Positions 15,623 to 24,124 of a stretch of DNA of 49,021 nt are shown piece by piece; the first letter of the stretch is position 1, and every line of letters starts with the position of its first letter. The DNA lies in contig DIZL01000006.1 of NCBI GenBank assembly GCA_002429385.1, positions 104,818-153,838 on the forward strand, read 5' to 3'. Origin of the DNA: Prolixibacteraceae bacterium UBA6029 (lineage in GTDB: Bacteria > Bacteroidota > Bacteroidia > Bacteroidales > Prolixibacteraceae). The notes beneath the pieces were generated by a model, which made no database searches, was not told where the DNA came from, and saw nothing but the letters and a program-made list of their open reading frames with translations. Position numbers and translations under genes: made by a program.

Positions 15623-16822
15623 TTATGCCCTTTTCGACTTTTCCCAAAGGACGGATTGTCTGCCTTTCAGGAACCTGAAAAAACCCTGAAACATGGCATA
15701 ATTCATAGCAACAAAATAAAAAGGTGCATAAATATATTTCAGGCGTGCTGGCTTGTTCTGAGAAAGCATACCAAACAAGGCCAGCCCATATAAAAGTGCC
15801 TGCAGATAAAATACAAAAAAATATATTGAGAGTACCCAAAACTGTTCCAGTTCCGATAGAATAATAACATTGGATGCCAATAAACTGATTAATGCCAAAG
15901 GCGCAAGTGTCCAACGTAAGACTTTATGCGAAACATACTGGAAAAACAACTTCAGGTTAAAGAAAGGGTTGAGTAGTTTCTTAAGTCGAAACATTGATTG
16001 GTAGCAACCAGCTGCTATCCTGACTTTACGCTTCAGTTCCTCTTTCACGTTCGATGAACCGTTTTCGGAAGCCACAGCAGTTGGCTCATAAGCCACCCGA
16101 AAGCCTTGTTCAGTGATTCTCATTGAAATCATAAAATCGTCGAGAATGGTATCCGGCTCAACCCGATGGAATAATTCGCGTCTGACGGCAAACAACTCAC
16201 CTGTGGCCCCTATAGTACTGTAGAACTGATAATCCAGCCGTTTCAGCCATGATTCAATTTTCCAGTAAAAACTTTCACCTGCAGCAGCAACGGGTTGATC
16301 GCTATTCTTAAAAAATTGTTTTTCACCTGCTACTCCCCCAATACTTTGATCCTGAAAATGCCTTGCAACAGCCCGAACAGAATTTGCCGACAACACTGTA
16401 TTGGCATCACTAAACATTAATATTGGGGATTTGGCGAACTCAACACCCCGGTTCATGGCTTCAATTTTACCATTGCGTTTAGGGTTATGCAATAAAACTA
16501 CTTCAGGGTAATTGGAAACCAATTCGGGAGTACCGTCATCTGATCCGTCGTTGACCCAGATAATCTTGAGCTTTCCGGTAGGATAATCAAGGGAAAGTGA
16601 ATTTCTTATTTTCAGGTCGACATAATCCCGTTCATTATATGCTGCAATAATAAGACTGATCTCTGGAAGATCTTCATCGCCAGGTTCTCCATAAAGCTCT
16701 TTGGTCCGAAAAAAGACTTGTCTTATCTTCAGCAAAAAGATTAGCACAAACCCATAGCCACCAAAAGCATATAGAATGATCAATCCGGAGATCCAAAAGG
16801 TTATTTCCCAGCAAAGAATCAC
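15623..16822 (-). CDS. Membrane glycosyltransferase family 2
   Basis: A processive-type GT2 of 399 residues. One N-terminal membrane helix (SGLIILYAFGGYGFVLIFLL) precedes the catalytic GT-A domain: SLIIAAYNERDY, WVNDGSDDGT, FSDANT (DxD-like) and DDFMISMRITEQGF followed by RKVRIAAGCYQ. At least two more helices (LAPLALISLLASNVIILSEL, YFFVFYLQALLYGLALFGML) follow. The likely start is GTG at 16822, 11 nt after the upstream GT4 stop. It is the last gene of an operon with LptF/G permease and GT4, suggesting envelope glycan or glycolipid synthesis. The acceptor is unknown. Confidence 0.88.
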   Translation of the reverse strand: MILCWEITFWISGLIILYAFGGYGFVLIFLLKIRQVFFRTKELYGEPGDEDLPEISLIIAAYNERDYVDLKIRNSLSLDYPTGKLKIIWVNDGSDDGTPELVSNYPEVVLLHNPKRNGKIEAMNRGVEFAKSPILMFSDANTVLSANSVRAVARHFQDQSIGGVAGEKQFFKNSDQPVAAAGESFYWKIESWLKRLDYQFYSTIGATGELFAVRRELFHRVEPDTILDDFMISMRITEQGFRVAYEPTAVASENGSSNVKEELKRKVRIAAGCYQSMFRLKKLLNPFFNLKLFFQYVSHKVLRWTLAPLALISLLASNVIILSELEQFWVLSIYFFVFYLQALLYGLALFGMLSQNKPARLKYIYAPFYFVAMNYAMFQGFFRFLKGRQSVLWEKSKRA

Positions 16823-16833
16823 AGGCAGGTATT

Positions 16834-18036
16834 TTATTTGATTTGCTTTTTATAAAAATCTACTAAGGCTCCCGCTTGCGACAGGTTGTCAAATTTCTCC
16901 TGAATAAAACCTATAGCGTTCTTCCCGATTTGCTCAAAAAGTTGACGATCCTTGATCAGGAGGCTGATCGCTTCGGTAAACTGATCTGCATCGTTTGCAA
17001 TCAGTATGTTATTCCCATTTTCGGTGGGAATCCCTTCAGTGCCAATGTCTGTAGTAACGATTGTTTTCCCCAGGGCCATTCCTTCGATGATTTTAATCCG
17101 CATACCGCTACCCGAAAAGAGCGGAACCACCATGATTGCTTTCGAATTAATAAAATCGTAAGCATCGTTTATTTCTCCCAAATATTCAACCCCTTCAAGT
17201 TTGATATGTCGTTCGAACCATTCAGGAGCATTTCTCCCTGCAAGGTAGAACTTAAGATCCGGGTTTTCATTGTGAATTTTTGTCCAGCATTGATCAAAAA
17301 ACCAGATCAGACCTTCCTGGTTGGGCGCCCAATCGAGCGCTCCGATGTGAAACAGCGACGGGAACTCAAGCTTTTTAGCTGTTGGTACCAAAGAGGCAAA
17401 ATCAATACCTGTTTGAGAAGTATGATGCGGCTTGGTATTTCCTAATGAATCCAGGATCTTTCCATCCCTGTCGGTGATGGGGATCAGGATATCGTATGAA
17501 TTTAAGTAGCTTATTTCAAACCGCTTGATTCTTTTTGAAAGGTTCCGCAGATAATGTGAGCGAAATCCCTTGGACAGAGTAGCCGTTCTCTCCCATATTT
17601 CGTATTCGATGTTGTGGGCACGATAAGCGATCAAGGCCTTTGAATGTTTCCTGATCACCGGGATGTAAGGACAAAGGTATAAACCCTCGAGTTGGATCAC
17701 ATCAAAGTTCTTCTCTGCTAAAAGTTTAATCAGCTCAACACTATATTCGTCAGAGACAAACCGCTCTGCATTGTAGGGTAGTCTGGAGAAAAGCAAATTT
17801 AGGACCGCTTCAAACCAATGGATGGAAGCAGGTACTTCAACGAGCCTAAAGTCGGCTTCATTACGGATAGTTGAAGGCAAATCTTTGATGCTGATATGAT
17901 GTTTAAGCGTATTCATGCATAACACGGTCACGTCGTGTCCAAGCATTGAAAACCCTTTGGTCATGTTCAAACAGGCGATGGCACCTCCGTCCTTTGGAGG
18001 CCATGGCACTTTATTCATCAATTGTAGTATTCGCAT
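16834..18036 (-). CDS. Glycosyltransferase family 4
   Basis: A 400-residue GT-B enzyme. The N-terminal acceptor domain begins MRILQLMNKVPWPPKDGGA. The C-terminal nucleotide-sugar domain has the family motif VPLFSGSGMRIKIIEGMALG, with the glutamate that holds the donor ribose/diphosphate, followed by TIVTTDIGTEGI. No membrane helices, so it should act on the cytoplasmic face. It starts 4 nt after the permease stop and ends 11 nt before the GT2 gene: a tight operon. The sugar transferred cannot be told. Confidence 0.9.
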   Translation of the reverse strand: MRILQLMNKVPWPPKDGGAIACLNMTKGFSMLGHDVTVLCMNTLKHHISIKDLPSTIRNEADFRLVEVPASIHWFEAVLNLLFSRLPYNAERFVSDEYSVELIKLLAEKNFDVIQLEGLYLCPYIPVIRKHSKALIAYRAHNIEYEIWERTATLSKGFRSHYLRNLSKRIKRFEISYLNSYDILIPITDRDGKILDSLGNTKPHHTSQTGIDFASLVPTAKKLEFPSLFHIGALDWAPNQEGLIWFFDQCWTKIHNENPDLKFYLAGRNAPEWFERHIKLEGVEYLGEINDAYDFINSKAIMVVPLFSGSGMRIKIIEGMALGKTIVTTDIGTEGIPTENGNNILIANDADQFTEAISLLIKDRQLFEQIGKNAIGFIQEKFDNLSQAGALVDFYKKQIK

Positions 18037-18040
18037 CGGT

Positions 18041-19519
18041 CTATTGTTCAGATTTTTTTCGCTTCAGAAATTTAAAACTAAGCAACTTCTTGAAGAACAA
18101 CTGGTAACTTTCAATATTCATCATTCCTGAATCAGTGGCTGCCTTATAGGTGAGCCAGATTCCCAAAGGTAAAAAAACAAACGAGGAGAGCCACATCCCT
18201 TCAGTCATTGACCATGCATCTTCGCGTGCAAATTTCTCTCCTGTGATCATCAAAATATAATAGGCAATAAACATCAGGATCGACACCACCACAGGCATTC
18301 CAAGGCCTCCCTTCCGGATGATGGCCCCAAGGGGAGCCCCTATAAAAAAGAAGATCAGGCAGGCAAACGAAAGGGTAAACTTCCGGTGCCATTCCATCGG
18401 GTAATTGTTATCGTATTTCTTTCGGGTATACAAATCCTCAATCTGCTGACTGATAACCTGTGAATTGTTCCGGGCATTACTGACTGCCTGACGATAGATT
18501 TCTTCCTTTTCGAATGAACTCATACCCGAGATTATCTTTTCAAAATCAACACTATTCACCTGTTGTGTTTTTGTTTTTAGTCGGATCGAATCGTTGGGGT
18601 TCGCCAGCCGGGCCAACTGAACATTAATCTCCGGAGTATAGTTTAATGAGGTCATAAACCGCCAAAGCCTGATTTTATAATCCTTGAAAAGTGAATCACT
18701 CCAACTGGAGAGTTTTGAAATACCCATCATTTTGGAGGCGCTCGAATAACGCTTTTCATCCACCCGGTTAAATTCAAATTCGCTCGTGTTGATGTTAATC
18801 ACTTCTTTCTGGAATGACTCCCGGCTAAATGGATACCTGCGAATTGAACTCGCCCGGTTTTCCTTTTCGTCTGTATAGCTGTGTCCATGAAACAAGGTAA
18901 CCGCCATGTATTTCTTGTCTTTTCCCATTTCCATCTTTCCCGAATCAGCAATGGTCACCTTCACATTTCCACGGTCATCCGTATGATCATATATCATTAT
19001 ATCATAAAGCATGTTGTTGATTTTGCTCTTATGGTCCACTTTAATGCTGTAGTTGGGCATGTCGTTGCTGAAAACTCCTTCCTTAATGATCATTTCAGGC
19101 TTTTGCTGGTTAATGCTGGTCATTAGGGAATAAAACTTGGCATTTGTTATGGGGAGAATATTATTCGAGAAGTAAAATGCAATTGACGTCAGGATAAGAG
19201 TAACCACCAATAGCGGTCTCATAATCCTGAAAAGGGAAATTCCGGAGGCCTTCATGGCTACCAGTTCATAATTTTCCCCCAGGTTACCGAAAGTCATGAT
19301 CGATGCCAGTAACATGGCCAGCGGAAAAGCAAGAGGCACCAGTCCAAAAGAGGCATAGGTCAGAAATTCAGCAACGATCCTCCATTCCAATCCCTTACCG
19401 ACCAGATCATCAATAAATTTCCACAGAAATTGCATCAGCAGAATAAATATGCAGATGAAAAAGGTCATGAAGAAAGGACCAAAAAAACTTTTTATAATAA
19501 ACTTATGTAGACGCTTCAT
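18041..19519 (-). CDS. LptF/LptG family permease
   Basis: 492 residues. Three N-terminal membrane helices (FGPFFMTFFICIFILLMQFL, LVPLAFPLAMLLASIMTFG, LLVVTLILTSIAFYFSNNI) precede a large periplasmic region. That region is longer than in E. coli LptG, with a Lys/Asn-rich insert at about 255-380. Three C-terminal helices follow (FTLSFACLIFFFIGAPLGAI, VVVSILMFIAYYILMITGEK, SSFVFLPLGIWLTYKA). GAPLGAIIRKGGLGMPVV is the family signature. With LptB and its partner this permease extracts lipopolysaccharide from the inner membrane. LptF and LptG cannot be told apart here. First gene of the operon with two glycosyltransferases. Confidence 0.9.
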   Translation of the reverse strand: MKRLHKFIIKSFFGPFFMTFFICIFILLMQFLWKFIDDLVGKGLEWRIVAEFLTYASFGLVPLAFPLAMLLASIMTFGNLGENYELVAMKASGISLFRIMRPLLVVTLILTSIAFYFSNNILPITNAKFYSLMTSINQQKPEMIIKEGVFSNDMPNYSIKVDHKSKINNMLYDIMIYDHTDDRGNVKVTIADSGKMEMGKDKKYMAVTLFHGHSYTDEKENRASSIRRYPFSRESFQKEVININTSEFEFNRVDEKRYSSASKMMGISKLSSWSDSLFKDYKIRLWRFMTSLNYTPEINVQLARLANPNDSIRLKTKTQQVNSVDFEKIISGMSSFEKEEIYRQAVSNARNNSQVISQQIEDLYTRKKYDNNYPMEWHRKFTLSFACLIFFFIGAPLGAIIRKGGLGMPVVVSILMFIAYYILMITGEKFAREDAWSMTEGMWLSSFVFLPLGIWLTYKAATDSGMMNIESYQLFFKKLLSFKFLKRKKSEQ

Positions 19520-19541
19520 AGTTGCGTAAAAAAAACGAATA

Positions 19542-19549
19542 CAAAACTA
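19542..19549 (-). promoter_or_regulatory. Candidate -7 box of the permease operon
   Basis: On the minus strand TAGTTTTG matches TAnnTTTG, about 23 nt before the ATG at 19519; a T-rich -33 region stands about 20 nt upstream without a clear TTG. Confidence 0.4.
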
Positions 19550-19631
19550 AGGTATTTTGAAGAATTAAAAAGAGAAACCCTGATTCAGCCACCAATTAAT
19601 TAACTATAAAAAGATCTGAACATTAAACAGC

Positions 19632-20021
19632 TTATGACCCAAGGAGGTGTTTCAATTTTGATATTTGTGAATCCCATAGATCAGAAATATTCTCAACTTC
19701 ATCGGCATCGGCAAAATCTATAATCGTAAGTGAAACATCGTTAGTCAGGTCATCCTGGTTAATGACAAACTCAAAATAGGATTCATCCTTATCCAGATCA
19801 TTATCGGTCCATTCGTACCGAACCATTTTATTTTCCTTATGCATCTTCTTTTCTGCCTCCTCATTCGAACTTCCCCAAACAAATGTGAAAATATTTCCTT
19901 TTACCCGAACGTCGTCAGCAAACCACTCAGTCAGTCCCGATGCCGTACTAAGCCTGTTAAACAGGACTTTGGGGGAGCAATTGACATTATATTCCAAATT
20001 TAATTTTGTTTTCCCAGCCAT
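19632..20021 (-). CDS. START-like / SRPBCC domain protein
   Basis: I start this at the ATG at 20021 (129 residues); the longer frame begins only with TTG and adds a weak 7-residue extension. The sequence LEYNVNCSPKVLFNRLSTAS, GLTEWFADDVRVKGNIFTFV and MVRYEWTDNDLDKDESYFEF matches the Bacteroidota START-like family, an SRPBCC fold related to Aha1/SRPBCC hydrophobic-ligand binders. No signal peptide. Function is unknown; a ligand or chaperone-cofactor role is possible by fold. It lies between the permease operon and the tRNA pair and seems to be its own unit. Confidence 0.85.
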   Translation of the reverse strand: MAGKTKLNLEYNVNCSPKVLFNRLSTASGLTEWFADDVRVKGNIFTFVWGSSNEEAEKKMHKENKMVRYEWTDNDLDKDESYFEFVINQDDLTNDVSLTIIDFADADEVENISDLWDSQISKLKHLLGS

Positions 20022-20202
20022 AAAATCTTTGATTTTCTGCAATATATGGAATTAAACACTAAAACACAAAGCCTGCTCAAATGTGTCCTCCATTTTTTTA
20101 GGTTTTTTTTCATTCCGGTCAATCAACCAATAAATAAAGTGCTATATTTGCCACCGCAAAAATAAAACCGAAAGGTGCATTGATGCAGGTTCTTTACACA
20201 AT

Positions 20203-20276
20203 GGCGAGGTAGCTCAGCTGGTTAGAGCGCGCGATTCATAATCGCGAGGTCGGCGGATCATGCCCGCCTCTCGCTA
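20203..20276 (+). tRNA. tRNA-Met (CAT) with abnormal T-loop
   Basis: Cloverleaf visible: acceptor GGCGAGG / TCTCGCT (with G-U at both ends), D-arm GCTC-AGCTGGTTA-GAGC, anticodon arm CGCGA-TTCATAA-TCGCG with anticodon CAT, variable AGGTC, T-stem GGCGG/CCGCC, discriminator A76. The T-loop reads ATCATGC instead of a TTCRANN-type loop: positions 54 and 58 are A and T rather than the near-universal T and A. Everything else looks like a normal elongator-type tRNA-Met. A terminator hairpin follows. Whether the tRNA is functional is uncertain because of the loop. Confidence 0.8.
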
Positions 20277-20285
20277 CTTGAAAAT

Positions 20286-20324
20286 GAAAGAGTTACAAGG
20301 TTGAAATCTTGCGACTCTTTTTTT
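20286..20324 (+). terminator. Rho-independent terminator after tRNA-Met
   Basis: AAAGAGT pairs with ACTCTTT around an inner CAAG/CTTG stem, followed by a run of T (ACTCTTTTTTT). Confidence 0.8.
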
Positions 20325-20338
20325 ATTGCCTAAATCTT

Positions 20339-20413
20339 GCCGAAGTTAGCTCAGCTGGTTAGAGCGTCCCGATGATATCGGGAAGGTCGGCGGATCATGC
20401 CCGCCTCTCGCTA
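20339..20413 (+). pseudogene. Degenerate tRNA, Ile(GAT)-like
   Basis: A second tRNA-like sequence with D-arm GCTC-AGCTGGTTA-GAGC identical to the first. Its anticodon arm is TCCCG-ATGATAT-CGGGA (anticodon GAT, U33 present), and variable region, T-arm and acceptor 3' strand are identical to the neighbouring tRNA-Met. The 5' acceptor strand GCCGAAG plus an extra T no longer pairs properly with TCTCGCT (mismatches at positions 2 and 6). The T-loop shows the same ATCATGC. Best read as a diverged tandem copy of the tRNA-Met plus terminator unit with a changed anticodon arm, probably not functional. Confidence 0.65.
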
Positions 20414-20424
20414 CGATTAATTGT

Positions 20425-20464
20425 CAAAGAGTCAAGAAGGTAAAACCTACTTAACTCTTTTTTT
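20425..20464 (+). terminator. Rho-independent terminator after tRNA-like copy
   Basis: AAAGAGTCAAG with AGG pairs with ACCT, CTT and ACTCTTT around a short A-rich loop, followed by TTTTTTT. The downstream ATTG(A/C)CT(A/G)AATCTT matches the sequence after the first terminator, supporting a tandem duplication. Confidence 0.8.
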
Positions 20465-20674
20465 ATTGACTGAATCTTTCCTAAAACTGAAAATCTCTGT
20501 CAACTTATCACCTGAACACTTCCGGAAAACCTAGCGAAATCGTTTATTCTGAAATCTTTAATTCCAAGACTGAAGCCTTAAAGCGAGAAATCTTCCTTAA
20601 GAGGATGAAAAGCAGAGTATATCTTTGGGGAAAGTGATATTTAAACCATTTGGTGATGGAAATAAGTCCCGGGA

Positions 20675-21403
20675 TTAATCTTTTATGCATCTGATTGAAA
20701 ACCCGCTGTTCTTATACGTACTAAAGTTGTGAATGGTACTGCTGTTAGTGTCCACATACCGGTACCAGACAAGCGATTTGGTATATTCCGTATCGGCCCA
20801 CCATCCTCCGCATACATTCAGATTCTTAAATGTTCCATCCTTGGCACGGTAGCCCCCCGGAAGAGCAGTAAACCCGCTGCTGTTTGTAGCGCCCGTATTG
20901 GGATCAGACCAATGACTGGTCATGGTTTCTTTCAGTGCACCCCCCGCAATTCGCTCTCCTTTCAGGTAGACTACTAAAGCGGCCCATTCCTTATCGGTGG
21001 GAATATGCCAGCCTGCCGGTGCAATATTCCGTTGATCATCGACTGCAAACCAATTGTATAAGGCACCATAGGTAACTTTGTTTGCACGGTCATCATTGTT
21101 GTACCAGCAATAGGCTCCACTATTTAAAACGCTCCAGCTAGCATTGCTAATCACATTGGGGATGGGATCTCCATTCCTGAATTTTGTTGTTTTAAGGTTT
21201 TCTGCCATCCAGACTTGTGTGCCAATACGAACTGTTTTATAAACATTACCATCCCTGTCCTTTATGGTTTCGGCTATTGAGGCCGGATTGCCGCCTTTCG
21301 GTTGATTGTTCTTTGAAACGCTTTGCCCGGAGACATTGCTTGTCGAAATAACAAACAGGAACAGTATGATGAAGTAAAATAAAGTCTTGATGCTCTGTTT
21401 CAT
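20675..21403 (-). CDS. Secreted FISUMP-domain protein
   Basis: 242 residues with a signal peptide (about 1-26). The rest is a single Fibrobacter succinogenes major paralogous domain: DGNVYKTVRIGTQVWMAENL, KTTKFRNGDPIPN, YGALYNWFAV, PAGWHIPTDKEW, SSGFTALPGGYR and a final FSIRCIKD. This domain is common in surface proteins of Bacteroidota and Fibrobacteres; its binding partner is not known. The short length means the domain makes up the whole mature protein. Not obviously in an operon: 68 nt separate it from the upstream SDR gene. Confidence 0.9.
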   Translation of the reverse strand: MKQSIKTLFYFIILFLFVISTSNVSGQSVSKNNQPKGGNPASIAETIKDRDGNVYKTVRIGTQVWMAENLKTTKFRNGDPIPNVISNASWSVLNSGAYCWYNNDDRANKVTYGALYNWFAVDDQRNIAPAGWHIPTDKEWAALVVYLKGERIAGGALKETMTSHWSDPNTGATNSSGFTALPGGYRAKDGTFKNLNVCGGWWADTEYTKSLVWYRYVDTNSSTIHNFSTYKNSGFSIRCIKD

Positions 21404-21471
21404 CTGTTTAGATTTTGTTTTTTATTTACAGGCAAGAACCATATGGCTTTATGCTCGCTTATTTTACAGTT

Positions 21472-22221
21472 CTAAAGCATTATTTGACCACCTCCAACTG
21501 ACAAATAATTGCCTGTAATATATTTCGATTCATCTGAAGCATAAAACAACACCGCCCCTGCTATATCTTCGGGCAAACCAACTCTCCTGAGCGGGATAAA
21601 GCCGGCTGCGGCATCTATCTGTGATTGCGGCATAAAACTTGTCGCATCTGTCAATGTTAGTCCGGGAGCTATAACATTTACCCGTATTCCCTGTGGCCCA
21701 AGCTCAAATGCCAGTGCTTTGGCAAATCCATCCAATGCTGATTTTGCAGTAGTATGTGTTGAAAATCCAAACCCCGGTTTTCTGGACAGTCCGCTTGAAA
21801 CAATAATTATGGAACCCGCTTTCCGTTCAATCATTGAAGGAAGAACTGCCTTGATGGTCCAGAAACTGCCTTTCACTTCCCGAAGAATCTTGTTTTCAAA
21901 ATCCTCCCAGGTTTGCTCCATGAATGATGCCATCTTGAAATTTGCCCCTGCATTTAAAACCAGAATATCAATCTTCCCCAGCTGTTTTTCAACCTGGCGA
22001 ACCATCTGTTCCGATTCTTCCTGATTAAAAATATCAGCTTTTACAGAAATAGCAATACTGCCAGTCTCCGTAATTGTTTCAACTACTTTTTGAGCCTTCT
22101 CTTCACTTTTATTGAAATTTACAGCTACGGTAGCGCCATGTTTTGCAAGTTTTATTGCTGTTGCCGCTCCTATTCCCCTGCTGGCACCGGTAACCAGTGC
22201 AATTTTCCCGTTTAGAATCAT
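21472..22221 (-). CDS. Short-chain dehydrogenase/reductase, catalytic Tyr replaced by His
   Basis: A 249-residue classical-type SDR. The cofactor motif TGASRGIG lies at residues 11-18, NAGA at 90-93, and the catalytic serine is at about 142-143 (IIIVSSG). The active-site Tyr-x-x-x-Lys reads His156-T-T-A-Lys160, so the proton-donating Tyr is missing. It may be inactive, act by another mechanism, or carry a point mutation. The start is placed at the second ATG (22221), because an AGGAGG sequence stands 10 nt before it but only 1 nt before the first ATG (22230). It follows an alpha/beta-hydrolase relic on the same strand, so the two may once have worked together. Confidence 0.85.
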   Translation of the reverse strand: MILNGKIALVTGASRGIGAATAIKLAKHGATVAVNFNKSEEKAQKVVETITETGSIAISVKADIFNQEESEQMVRQVEKQLGKIDILVLNAGANFKMASFMEQTWEDFENKILREVKGSFWTIKAVLPSMIERKAGSIIIVSSGLSRKPGFGFSTHTTAKSALDGFAKALAFELGPQGIRVNVIAPGLTLTDATSFMPQSQIDAAAGFIPLRRVGLPEDIAGAVLFYASDESKYITGNYLSVGGGQIML

Positions 22222-22231
22222 ATTTTCCATT

Positions 22232-22239
22232 CCTCCTTT
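22232..22239 (-). promoter_or_regulatory. Strong Shine-Dalgarno site of the SDR gene
   Basis: AAAGGAGG on the minus strand is a full Shine-Dalgarno match, uncommon in Bacteroidota. Its 10-nt spacing to the ATG at 22221 decides the start of the SDR gene. Confidence 0.6.
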
Positions 22240-22255
22240 AAGTTTATATTCTGTT

Positions 22256-22513
22256 TTATGTTTTTCTGAAATTCAGACATGAATTACATTCTAAAAATAG
22301 GCCTAATAATTCAATATCCAAAGAATTCGGTTTTAAAATCTGAAATAGAAAAGCCTCTTTAAACATCGGAGCCAAAAGGGGATAACAATGAACCATACCC
22401 TCTCCAGCCCTGAAGGTGACGTCAACTCCTGCCTGCTTCGCTTTGATGCTGAACTTTTCCCCATCTTCAAACAACTCATCATCCATTCCTGAATTAATAA
22501 AGATGGAGGGTAA
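22256..22513 (-). pseudogene. C-terminal fragment of an alpha/beta-hydrolase (esterase)
   Basis: Directly after the stop codon of the barrel protein gene the same frame continues LPSIFINSGMDDELFEDGEK, KFSIKAKQAGVDVTFRAGEG and MVHCYPLLAPMFKEA. This matches the end of acetyl-esterase/HSL-type alpha/beta hydrolases: the catalytic Asp lies in G-x-D-E and the catalytic His in G-M-V-H-C-Y. The nucleophile half is missing, so it is a 5'-truncated relic. The last ~30 residues after PMFKEA no longer resemble the family. Confidence 0.7.
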
Positions 22514-23200
22514 TCACAATGCTACTGACTTCTCTTTATGTCCGCCAAAAAAGATTGTAAATCCTACTTTTAAACCAATAGTACCCATTACAGTCCGATC
22601 ATTATTGGGATTATTTTTTATGTCCTTTACAGTTATTGAACGATAATCCAATATGGCATCAAAAGTTATATGATCTCCCAGCGGGGCGGCAATACCCACT
22701 CCTCCTTCCAGCATCGAAATACTTTGCTTATACTCGTCAGTGTTATTGAAATATTCATATTTGTTATTTGTCAATCCGAGAGAACCTCCCATTTCAATAA
22801 ATGGTAAAACTTTGCCTGTTGGGATATAATACCGTACAAAAGGTCCGGCACCAAATAAGGTGATATGGTCGTTTGAATTGTAATCAGCTGACAATTGACT
22901 TGAATGGTATAAGGCCATATTGACATCAAATCCGAGGACTAAATTATTTTCAATAAAATATCCTACTTTGGGTGACAAATTAAGACTAGAGGTTTTAGTA
23001 GGAGTAGATCCGTTTGTGCTACTGCCATCACTTTTTTCTTTCGAACTCGAAAATTCAAGCGACATCATAGTTGTGCTGGGACCAGTCAGACCAATAGAAG
23101 ATGACAATCCCAGGAGAATATTTCCCTTTTCTGTTTGTGCGAAAAGCATTGATAAGTTGAATACACAAAGAATTCCCGCAAGTAAGATTACTTTTTTCAT
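22514..23200 (-). CDS. Outer-membrane beta-barrel protein
   Basis: 228 residues with a signal peptide (residues 1-21, ending LFAQ). The rest is a series of alternating beta-strands rich in Gly and aromatics, such as VGYFIENNLVLGFDVNMALY and ITLFGAGPFVRYYIPTGKVL. This is typical of small 8-10-stranded outer-membrane porin-like or OmpX-type barrels. A Ser/Thr-rich linker lies around residues 50-70. The end (GLKVGFTIFFGGHKEKSVAL) is a strand plus a short charged tail rather than the usual final aromatic, perhaps because the frame was extended at the junction with the hydrolase relic. Substrate unknown. Confidence 0.8.
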   Translation of the reverse strand: MKKVILLAGILCVFNLSMLFAQTEKGNILLGLSSSIGLTGPSTTMMSLEFSSSKEKSDGSSTNGSTPTKTSSLNLSPKVGYFIENNLVLGFDVNMALYHSSQLSADYNSNDHITLFGAGPFVRYYIPTGKVLPFIEMGGSLGLTNNKYEYFNNTDEYKQSISMLEGGVGIAAPLGDHITFDAILDYRSITVKDIKNNPNNDRTVMGTIGLKVGFTIFFGGHKEKSVAL

Positions 23201-24124
23201 TTCGGTTTAGTTTCAATTTTTGCCTACTCTTAAGTTTTTCGGCGGTCACATCTAAGAATTGTATGTTTACAATGGCGTTAACATCTCGTTTTCCTAAAAC
23301 GGACTAAAGTTAACACATTAAAGAATTAAAGTCAATGAATTGTTTGAAATAATATAATTATTATAAAATCACTAATCTTGCCCAAATCTTATACAGGCAT
23401 ACCGATACTAACGCATTCCGAAATTCCCCTGTTCCACTTGACGGCAAAAGAACTTATACAGAAGACTCTGATCCGCCAAATGTCGTTGTATTCAATCACC
23501 GAATTCTTAATGCACATTTATTTTATCGCTGTTTATGCTCCGGAATGAGACCTATGAACGAAATAAACCAAATATCTATTCCACACCCCGACAGAACGGG
23601 GATTTCCGCTTACCACTACAGGTATTCCCTGTTAAACGGGTGCCCCTCTCCTGCCACCTTGTGTGTACCTTGTGTGTACATTGAGTGTACCTTGTGTGTA
23701 CCTTGTGTGTTCAGGAACAAATAAGGTACACTTATCGTACTCTTATTCTACACGAAATGTATACTTAAACAGGCAGGTTGGTATCATTCGTTTAATACAT
23801 TGACCCTGCTCAATGGTTTCGGAAATAAAAAAAAGAATATTAGTTGTACCGATTATTTGTGATATAAAAAGGAAAGTGGCATTAAAATGCAGATGGATTT
23901 TACAAAGAGCGATCAATACAAAGAATATAAACTCCATTGATTCAGAAGTCATGCATTGTTATGAAAACGAGAAACTAAATAGTTTAAACAAAACTGGTTA
24001 ATAGATGAGAAAGGTCAGAAAAGTAATTTATCTTTGGTGATATTTATTAGTTGCAGGGTATATAAAAACACCATCCGAAACAGTATTTGTTTTATTGAAT
24101 ATAAATTGAACTAAAACAAAAGAA
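23201..24124. other. Gene-free, repeat-bearing AT-rich stretch
   Basis: No supported gene in 920 nt. It contains the palindrome CCCCGACAGAACGGGG (23586-23601), the word array listed at 23657-23710, and AT-rich sequence beyond 23740. A 62-codon frame at 23813-24001 has no recognisable features. Confidence 0.5.
23657..23710. repeat. Tandem array of CCTTGTGTGTA words
   Basis: Five copies of an 11-bp word (CCTTGTGTGTA with minor variants such as CATTGAGTGTA), followed by AAGGTACAC which is complementary to part of the word. No spacer structure, so not CRISPR. It is the same kind of locus-specific word repeat as at 7866-8002. Confidence 0.75.

Noticed and set aside
23657..23710. Regular repeats that could suggest a CRISPR array
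   Set aside because: The units are 11 bp with no unique spacers, and no cas genes are present.
23813..24001. 62-codon frame in the AT-rich stretch
   Set aside because: No motif, no promoter and no neighbour support.
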